A stretch of DNA of 64,000 nt from UBA5543 sp964464965 (GTDB lineage Bacteria; Bacteroidota; Bacteroidia; Chitinophagales; Chitinophagaceae): assembly GCA_964464965.1 (NCBI GenBank), contig CAYXHM010000001.1, positions 682,001 through 746,000 on the forward strand, in the 5' to 3' direction. Each line of letters begins with the position of its first letter. Positions within the stretch are counted from its first letter, which is position 1. The notes under the pieces were generated by a model that did no database searches, was not told the DNA's origin, and worked only from the letters and a program-made list of their open reading frames with translations. Shown here piece by piece: positions 58,481 through 64,000 of the stretch. The position numbers and the translations under genes were made by a program.

Positions 58481-59842
58481 TTACAGCTTATTGAATTTAG
58501 TACTACTTACCTGTGCTCCTCCGTCAGAAACCTGCAGCCAATAAATGCCTGAAGGCACCCCTGATAATGAAATTTTATTGTTGCCAGCTTTTAGAATATT
58601 ACCCGCCAACACTTGCCCTGAAGTATTTATTATGGCATATTCATATGCGACATTCCCTGCGGCAATATTCGCATACACATTTATTTCATCCTTTGCAGGA
58701 TTCGGGTAAACAGCTATAGGCTGGTTCTTTTCTTTCAGTAATCTGCCCACAGATGAGTAGCTGGGGTCATATATTTCAATTATCTGGTCTGTTTTAGCAC
58801 CTGTACCTGAAGAGGGGGACGTGCTGGTTGATATATATATCCTGCCGTCGGGGTCTATACATATTGCCCTTAGCCTTTTGCCGCTTATTATAGGAATAAC
58901 ACTGGTTGAAGCTACATCATCAAAGCTGATGTTCAGTTTCAACTGGTAAAGTTTTGCATCTTTTAGCGTAGTCATCAAAACAGAATTTTGCAATGCAGGA
59001 AACATAGGGTGGTTATAATAGTCTATGCCGCTTACAGCTATTGTTGGCGTCCACGCCATTATAGGCTCTGCTACGTTTGAATCGTTACAGAAGGTCATTT
59101 CAGCAGTTGTATTGCAATAGCCTTGTACATCCGGCCAGCCGTAGTTCCTGCCTTTTTCTATTATATTTATTTCATCATCAGTGGTGGGTCCGTGTTCAGA
59201 ACTGTATAACCTGTTGTTGGCATATACCAGTCCCTGTGCATTACGGTGCCCCCAGCTCCATGCAGGGTTGCCAGCTATGGGGTTGTCTGCAGGTATTGTT
59301 CCATCCAGGTTCAGGCGTAATACTTTACCGTTTACAGAATTTATGTTCTGTGGTGTAGCCTGGTCTGCTGCATCTCCGGTAGTGATATATAATTTATCTC
59401 CTACTATCTTCAGCCTGCAACCATTGTGTATGCCGCTTCCTTCAATATCTTCAATAAGGGTGGTGGGGGCGTTTAGTTTAGTGCCATCGTATGTAAGCCT
59501 GATTATGCGCTCTTTCATACCACCTTGCTGGTAGTTATAAGCTACATATAAGTATGGACTGTTGGTAAAGTCAGGGTGCAATACCATACCCAGCATACCG
59601 CTTTCGCTCTGTATAGAGGTATTAGGTTCATAGTACAATGTATCCACTTTCCCATTCACCGGCTCCAGCCTGCATATATAGCCGTTCTTTTGTGTAAACC
59701 ATATATGCCCGTCAGGGCCATAAATCAGTTCCCAGGGTATAAACAGGTTATCTGCCACAACCCGTGCTGTCATCTGGCTGCTCGCCTGCTGGCTGTACGA
59801 TAAAAGAATGATTGATAAAATGGTATATACGAATGCTTTCAT
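58481..59842 (-). CDS. PQQ-type sugar dehydrogenase (glucose/sorbosone dehydrogenase fold) with T9SS tail
   Basis: 453 residues: signal peptide (about 1-22, ending ASSQ); a six-blade beta-propeller of the GSDH family (NLFIPWELIYGPDGHIWFTQKNGYI, GMLGMVLHPDFTNSPYLYVAYNYQ, GNPAWSWGHRNAQGLVY, YSSEHGPTTDDEINIIEKGRNYGWP); and a type A sorting domain (IAVYPNPAKDEINVYA, LSGVPSGIYWLQV). GHRNxQG and SEHGPxxxDExN are the PQQ/calcium motifs of soluble aldose dehydrogenases. It would oxidise aldose sugars at the cell surface, if PQQ is available. Confidence 0.92.
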   Translation of the reverse strand: MKAFVYTILSIILLSYSQQASSQMTARVVADNLFIPWELIYGPDGHIWFTQKNGYICRLEPVNGKVDTLYYEPNTSIQSESGMLGMVLHPDFTNSPYLYVAYNYQQGGMKERIIRLTYDGTKLNAPTTLIEDIEGSGIHNGCRLKIVGDKLYITTGDAADQATPQNINSVNGKVLRLNLDGTIPADNPIAGNPAWSWGHRNAQGLVYANNRLYSSEHGPTTDDEINIIEKGRNYGWPDVQGYCNTTAEMTFCNDSNVAEPIMAWTPTIAVSGIDYYNHPMFPALQNSVLMTTLKDAKLYQLKLNISFDDVASTSVIPIISGKRLRAICIDPDGRIYISTSTSPSSGTGAKTDQIIEIYDPSYSSVGRLLKEKNQPIAVYPNPAKDEINVYANIAAGNVAYEYAIINTSGQVLAGNILKAGNNKISLSGVPSGIYWLQVSDGGAQVSSTKFNKL

Positions 59843-59903
59843 CTAAAAAAATTTACTTACTATTAAAGTTACGGAATATGTTAGAGTTATAGCTGCAGGC
59901 TAT

Positions 59904-59911
59904 TATTTTTG
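59904..59911 (+). promoter_or_regulatory. -7 box of pnuC, directly before its start
   Basis: TATTTTTG fits TAnnTTTG and ends seven bases before ATG 59918. This would give a leaderless or nearly leaderless pnuC message and excludes TTG 59909 as start. Confidence 0.45.
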
Positions 59912-59917
59912 CGCCTT

Positions 59918-60547
59918 ATGGCATTCGATGATCTATACTACAACTTTACGGTACAACTGATGCAAACCACTATATATGAGGTGGTGGCCGTATTGTTTGG
60001 TATTGCCAGCGTGATACTGGCCAACCGCAATCATGTACTGCTGTACCCCACAGGTATCATCAGCACGGGCCTGTATTTGTTCATTATGACGGATGCGGGA
60101 CTATATGCTGAAACCATGCTGAATGGCTACTACCTCATCATGAGTATATATGGCTGGGCGCGCTGGGTAAAGAACAAAGAAAACAACAGGGCCAGCGCTA
60201 TATCCTATTGCGATACAAACGACTGGGTATTCACATTTGCGATAGTAATTCTCGGTTTTGCTATACTATGCGTTACCCTCAGCAATTATACAGATTCTAC
60301 CGTCCCACTGGCCGATGCACTGGTAGCAGCTTTTGCATGGGCGGGCATGTGGCTGCTGGCCAGGCACAAAATTGAAAACTGGATATTACTCAACATTTCC
60401 AATTTCATAGCCATTCCTTTGCTGATATATAAAGGTTTACCATTAACTGCTATGCTTACGGTAATACTGTTCATCGTTGCGCTGTTTGGTTATTTACGCT
60501 GGCGCAAATTGTATTACCGCCAATATGCAGAGGCAGAGGCGCAATGA
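59918..60547 (+). CDS. pnuC: Nicotinamide riboside transporter PnuC
   Basis: About 209 residues from ATG 59918 with seven predicted membrane helices and the PnuC pattern: TTIYEVVAVLFGIASVILANRNHVLLYPTGIISTGLYLF (in part), MLNGYYLIMSIYGWARW with the substrate-region YGWxxW, and the C-terminal LRWRK. It facilitates uptake of nicotinamide riboside, which is trapped by phosphorylation. Its stop overlaps the start of an NadR-like kinase gene by four bases (ATGA), the expected partner. The frame also opens at TTG 59909. Confidence 0.95.
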   Translation: MAFDDLYYNFTVQLMQTTIYEVVAVLFGIASVILANRNHVLLYPTGIISTGLYLFIMTDAGLYAETMLNGYYLIMSIYGWARWVKNKENNRASAISYCDTNDWVFTFAIVILGFAILCVTLSNYTDSTVPLADALVAAFAWAGMWLLARHKIENWILLNISNFIAIPLLIYKGLPLTAMLTVILFIVALFGYLRWRKLYYRQYAEAEAQ

Positions 60548-61074
60548 GGGATGTGAAAAAGATAGTAGTAATAGGGCCTGAATCCACAGGCAAAAGCACT
60601 TTGTCCGCTGCTCTGGCAGAGGAGTTGCTTACCGTTTGGGTGCCTGAATACGCCCGCCAATACCTGGAGCAACTGGACAGGCCGTATACGCAGGACGACT
60701 TGCTGAATATTACAAAAGGGCAGCTGGAGCTTGAAGATGAGCTAGCAAAACAGGCCAACAACATCCTTATTTGCGATACAGACCTGCACGTGATAAAGAT
60801 ATGGAGCGAGGCAAAGTTTGGATATTGCGACAAATGGATACTGGAGCAGATAGCCGCACGCAGTTACGATATGTACATCCTCACCTATATTGATACTGCA
60901 TGGGAAGACGACCCGCTACGCGAGCATGGCGCACCTGCTGAACGCCTGTATTTCTACAGCCTGTATAACGATATAGTGCAAAACGCAGGCGTGCCCGTGG
61001 CTATTGCCCGTGGTACGCACGATGAAAGGCTAAAAACAGCGCTGCAAGCCATAAAAGAGCATATCATTTCGTAA
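60544..61074 (+). CDS. NadR-like nicotinamide riboside kinase (AAA-type P-loop)
   Basis: 176 residues corresponding to the kinase domain of NadR: Walker A GPESTGKST (11-19), EYARQYLE, CDTDLHVIKIWSEAKFG (Walker B region), and DDPLREHGAPAERLYFYSLY. It has neither the HTH nor the NMN adenylyltransferase domain of enteric NadR. It should phosphorylate nicotinamide riboside to NMN, trapping what PnuC brings in. Four-base overlap with pnuC. Confidence 0.93.
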   Translation: MRDVKKIVVIGPESTGKSTLSAALAEELLTVWVPEYARQYLEQLDRPYTQDDLLNITKGQLELEDELAKQANNILICDTDLHVIKIWSEAKFGYCDKWILEQIAARSYDMYILTYIDTAWEDDPLREHGAPAERLYFYSLYNDIVQNAGVPVAIARGTHDERLKTALQAIKEHIIS

Positions 61075-61083
61075 CTTTAGGAT

Positions 61084-61704
61084 ATGTTACTGCATATTCA
61101 TCCTGACAATCCGCAACAACGCAACATCCAGACAGTGGTTGATACACTGCGCAGCGGTGGTGTCATCATTTATCCTACCGATACTATTTATGGTATTGGC
61201 TGCGACATTACCAATCGGGATGCTATAGAGCGTGTGTGCAGGATAAAAGGTGTTGACCCAAAGAAGGCGCAGTTCTCCTTCGTCTGTTCAGACCTCAGCC
61301 ATATTACAGATTACGCAAAGAGTATTGACACGCCCATTTTCCGCATACTGAAAAGCGCATTACCAGGCCCTTATACATTCATATTGAACGCAGGAAAGCA
61401 GGTGCCCAAAATGTTGCAGACAAAAAAAGACACGGTAGGTATCCGCGTGCCCGACCATAAAATATGCAATATGATCGTGGAGCAACTGGGAAACCCCATT
61501 ATGAGTACATCCTTACCTATGGATGGAGAAGTGGAATACTATACTGACCCCGAGGTAATGCATGATATTTTTGGCGACAAAGTAGATATTGTAATTGATG
61601 CGGGTTTTGGCAACATACTGTCATCTACGGTGATAGATTGCACATCGGGCGCACCTGAACTGGTACGCGAAGGCGCGGGAGACTGGAAGCAACTTTTCGG
61701 TTAA
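61084..61704 (+). CDS. Threonylcarbamoyl-AMP synthase family (Sua5/YciO/TsaC)
   Basis: 206 residues with the YrdC fold: GGVIIYPTDTIYGIGCDITNRDAIERVCRIKG (in part), SFVCSDLSHIT, LPGPYTFILNAGKQVP and VGIRVPDH. If TsaC/Sua5, it makes threonylcarbamoyl-AMP for the t6A base of ANN-decoding tRNAs. The single domain and KxGVDP/KKAQFSFVC stretches lean toward YciO, whose activity is weaker, so I leave the symbol blank. It lies nine bases after the NadR-like gene. Confidence 0.88.
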   Translation: MLLHIHPDNPQQRNIQTVVDTLRSGGVIIYPTDTIYGIGCDITNRDAIERVCRIKGVDPKKAQFSFVCSDLSHITDYAKSIDTPIFRILKSALPGPYTFILNAGKQVPKMLQTKKDTVGIRVPDHKICNMIVEQLGNPIMSTSLPMDGEVEYYTDPEVMHDIFGDKVDIVIDAGFGNILSSTVIDCTSGAPELVREGAGDWKQLFG

Positions 61705-61729
61705 TCTCTTTTTATCTTTTCTTTGCAAT

Positions 61730-63817
61730 ATGTACACAAAAGCAGATGAGCAACGCCTGCACGCACAGGCAAAATCTTTATTAAAAACCACGGGTGATGA
61801 TGAAGCTGCTATACTGGCACTGCGGGATGTAATCAACTATGCCGACTGGAAATACTACGTGCAGGATGAGCCTGTACTGGCCGATGTGGAATATGATACC
61901 TTGTACAAAAGCCTGAAAGCGCTGGAGGTAAAATACCCTGAACATGTTACTGCCGATTCTCCCACGCAACGTGTAGCCATAGGCCTCAGCGAGAAGTTTC
62001 CTGCTGTAAGCCACCTGGTGCCGATGCTGAGTTTGGACAACACCTACAATGCAGAAGACCTGCGCGACTGGGACAAACGTTGTAAAGATTTTGCAGGTAC
62101 CAATGATATAGAATATTGTGTAGAACCTAAGTATGATGGTGCGAGCATATCGTTGATATATGAGAACGGTAAACTTACCCGTGCCGCTACCCGTGGCGAT
62201 GGTGTGATGGGTGAAGAGATAACTACCAATGCAAAAATGATCCGCTCCCTGCCATTGTCTGCCGCTTTTGATAAGCAGGGCATAACACAGGTAGAGATAC
62301 GGGGCGAAGTGGTGATACATAAAAAGGTATTTGCAGCATACAATGAGCAGCGTGCTGCGGATGGTTTAGCGCCGTTGGCTAATCCGCGCAATGCTGCATC
62401 GGGCACTTTACGCATACTCGACCCGCAGGAAGTGAGCAAACGAAAGCTAAGCGCCATTGTTTATCACATCAGCGATTATACACTAACAGAACAAAAGCCA
62501 GAAGCGCTCAACACCCACTATGGCTCACTCAACTGGTTGTATAGTTTAGGCTTCCCTACACCGGTAAAGGAGATGAAAATATTCAAAACCATTGACGAAG
62601 TAATAGGTTTCTGCAATGAGTTTGAAACGAAAAGGGATGAACTGCCTTTCGAGGTAGATGGACTGGTGGTGAAGGTGAACAGCTTTGACATGCAAGACCA
62701 GATGGGCATGACATCGCACCACCCGCGCTGGGCCGTGGCGTATAAATTTAAAGCAAGGCAGGCCACCAGCAAGCTGCTGAATGTAGAATACCAGGTAGGC
62801 CGCACGGGCTCAATTACACCTGTGGCGAAGATAGAGCCGGTGCCTATAGGTGGTGTTACCGTTACATCCGTATCGTTGTTCAATGAAGATGTCATCCGCG
62901 AAAAAGATCTGAAAATAGGTGATACTGTTTTGGTAGAGCGTGCGGGTGATGTTATCCCTTATATAGTAAAGCCATTGGCAGAACTGCGCACAGGCAGTGA
63001 AAAAACAATTGTATTCCCGAAAACATGCCCCGTGTGCGATGCTGAACTGGACAAGCCGGAAGGTGAAGCCGTATCCCGCTGCATTAATATCAACTGCCAG
63101 GCGCAGGTGGTAGAGCGCATCATACACTTTGCCAGTAAAGATGCAATGGACATACGCAACCTGGGCGATTCCAACATCCGCAAGTTTTACGAGTTGGGTT
63201 TGCTGAAAGATATACCCGGAATTTATAACATAGATTGGGACGCCGTGCTGAAGATGGAAGGCTTTAAAGAAAAGTCTGTCAATAACCTGAAGACATCTGT
63301 TGAAAATTCAAAAAAACAAACCCTCAACCGTGTTATATTCGGGCTGGGCATACGCCATGTAGGGGAAACCACGGCCAAGACATTGGCCAATGCAATCACG
63401 CACATAAAGGATATGTACGATTGGGACGAGGCAAAACTTATTTCGCTGGAAGATATCGGCCCCAAAGTAGCATCGTCTGTAGCGCACTTCTTCCACAATC
63501 CTGACAACCGCGAAATGCTGGACAAACTAGAGCATGCAGGTGTTAACCTCGTCAACAGCCATTCAGGCCATAAACAGTCAAGCGGAGAACTGGCTGGTAA
63601 AACATTCCTCTTCACAGGTACACTTACCCAGTTTAAACGCAGCGAAGCCGAAGCTATGGTAGAAGACAAAGGCGGCTCCATACTTGGGGGCGTCAGCAGC
63701 AAGCTCAACTACCTGGTAGTAGGTGCCGATGCCGGCTCAAAGCTGGAAAAAGCAAAGAAATTGGGCACCGTCACCGTTCTTACAGAAGATGAGTTCCTGT
63801 CACTCATCAATGCTTAG
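61730..63817 (+). CDS. ligA: NAD-dependent DNA ligase
   Basis: Seals nicks in DNA using NAD. 695 residues, full length: an N-terminal Ia domain, adenylation domain with the active-site K134 in VEPKYDGAS, OB-fold, a four-Cys zinc finger (CPVCDAE...CININC), helix-hairpin-helix region (GLGIRHVGETTAKTLAN, LEDIGPKVASSVAHF) and C-terminal BRCT (GKTFLFTGTLTQFKRSEAEAMVEDKGG). It follows the NAD-salvage genes on the same strand after 25 bases and is ended by a strong terminator. Confidence 0.98.
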   Translation: MYTKADEQRLHAQAKSLLKTTGDDEAAILALRDVINYADWKYYVQDEPVLADVEYDTLYKSLKALEVKYPEHVTADSPTQRVAIGLSEKFPAVSHLVPMLSLDNTYNAEDLRDWDKRCKDFAGTNDIEYCVEPKYDGASISLIYENGKLTRAATRGDGVMGEEITTNAKMIRSLPLSAAFDKQGITQVEIRGEVVIHKKVFAAYNEQRAADGLAPLANPRNAASGTLRILDPQEVSKRKLSAIVYHISDYTLTEQKPEALNTHYGSLNWLYSLGFPTPVKEMKIFKTIDEVIGFCNEFETKRDELPFEVDGLVVKVNSFDMQDQMGMTSHHPRWAVAYKFKARQATSKLLNVEYQVGRTGSITPVAKIEPVPIGGVTVTSVSLFNEDVIREKDLKIGDTVLVERAGDVIPYIVKPLAELRTGSEKTIVFPKTCPVCDAELDKPEGEAVSRCININCQAQVVERIIHFASKDAMDIRNLGDSNIRKFYELGLLKDIPGIYNIDWDAVLKMEGFKEKSVNNLKTSVENSKKQTLNRVIFGLGIRHVGETTAKTLANAITHIKDMYDWDEAKLISLEDIGPKVASSVAHFFHNPDNREMLDKLEHAGVNLVNSHSGHKQSSGELAGKTFLFTGTLTQFKRSEAEAMVEDKGGSILGGVSSKLNYLVVGADAGSKLEKAKKLGTVTVLTEDEFLSLINA

Positions 63818-63837
63818 CTCCCGTTACAATATTAGTA

Positions 63838-63863
63838 AAACCGCACCGTACGGGTGCGGTTTC
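63838..63863 (+). terminator. Terminator of the pnuC-ligA unit
   Basis: AAACCGCACC and GGTGCGGTTT form a 10-base stem around GTACG, followed by CTTATTTT. It also overlaps the end of a minus-strand gene (stop at 63864). Confidence 0.88.
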
Positions 63864-64000
63864 TTATTTTCTGAACATCTTTGCAAATACAAATATGATC
63901 AGCACAATAACGGCTATTACTATAAACATGCCCACGCCAACTCCTGCCTGGAATACATCGCCAATTAACTCGCAACTGCTGAAAGTCAGCAACAATAACC
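63864..64000 (-). CDS. Partial small lipoprotein-like membrane protein (C-terminal part)
   Basis: A minus-strand frame enters at the window edge and stops (TAA) at 63864. The visible ~45 residues read LLLLTFSSCELIGDVFQAG, then a strongly hydrophobic helix (VGVGMFIVIAVIVLIIFVF) and a basic end AKMFRK. The SSC suggests a lipobox. Such small lipoprotein/TM proteins are common and uncharacterised in Bacteroidota. The start is outside the window. Confidence 0.65.
   Translation of the reverse strand, partial: LLLLTFSSCELIGDVFQAGVGVGMFIVIAVIVLIIFVFAKMFRK

Overview
The window looks like a chromosomal segment of a Bacteroidota bacterium, most likely in or near the Chitinophagales/Chitinophagaceae (order and family are inference). 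The evidence is: several secreted proteins end in type IX secretion (T9SS) C-terminal domains with the YPNPA motif; there is a TonB receptor with a carboxypeptidase-regulatory N-domain paired with a DUF4249 lipoprotein; a DUF6089-type barrel is present; many genes are preceded by the Bacteroidota sigma -7 box TAnnTTTG with little Shine-Dalgarno signal; TTG starts are frequent; and tRNA genes lack an encoded CCA. Gene density is high and housekeeping genes are intact. I saw no insertion sequence, prophage, CRISPR array or plasmid-type gene.

Layout. 0-5 kb: envelope genes (DUF6089-like barrel, TonB receptor/DUF4249 pair, another barrel). 5.0-5.4 kb: a gene-free spacer with a cluster of GCAACAAAT units. 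5.4-11.7 kb: TPR/GT-C-type membrane protein, birA, rsfS, ftsH, threonine aldolase. 11.7-18.4 kb: small regulators and hypotheticals (WYL regulator with GyrI-like protein, tRNA-Ser/tRNA-Pro unit, DUF2975/HTH pair, a DsbA-like protein facing an HxlR regulator, a YjbR protein). 18.5-20.3 kb: fabH and fabG. 20.5-24.8 kb: three T9SS cargo genes, the last broken by two opposite frameshifts. 24.9-31.2 kb: gltX, a class IV aminotransferase, an LpxD-like acyltransferase, a GNAT, purH, DUF4287 and DoxX. 31.2-38.4 kb: a compact minus-strand run (FadN-type enzyme, secreted protein, TPR protein, ComEC). 38.5-50 kb: GNAT, a large T9SS protein with a degenerate Omp28-like region, tex, two membrane acyltransferases, aat, an NfeD/SPFH pair. 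59.9-63.8 kb: pnuC, an NadR-like kinase, a Sua5/TsaC-type synthase and ligA.

The most interesting part is 50.4-58.3 kb. A minus-strand set (single-domain response regulator, membrane-anchored HEAT-repeat protein, processive GT2 glycosyltransferase) converges on a YaiO-like TPR/outer-membrane barrel. It diverges from a plus-strand set consisting of an RsbQ/KAI2-like alpha/beta hydrolase, a GAF/PAS hybrid histidine kinase with two receivers, and an Hpt protein. Together these read as a candidate signalling-to-exopolysaccharide device: the hydrolase generates or delivers a small ligand for the PAS kinase, phosphate passes through Hpt to the lone receiver, and the receiver controls a polymer synthase and its exporter. 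The family assignments are well supported; the wiring is inference.
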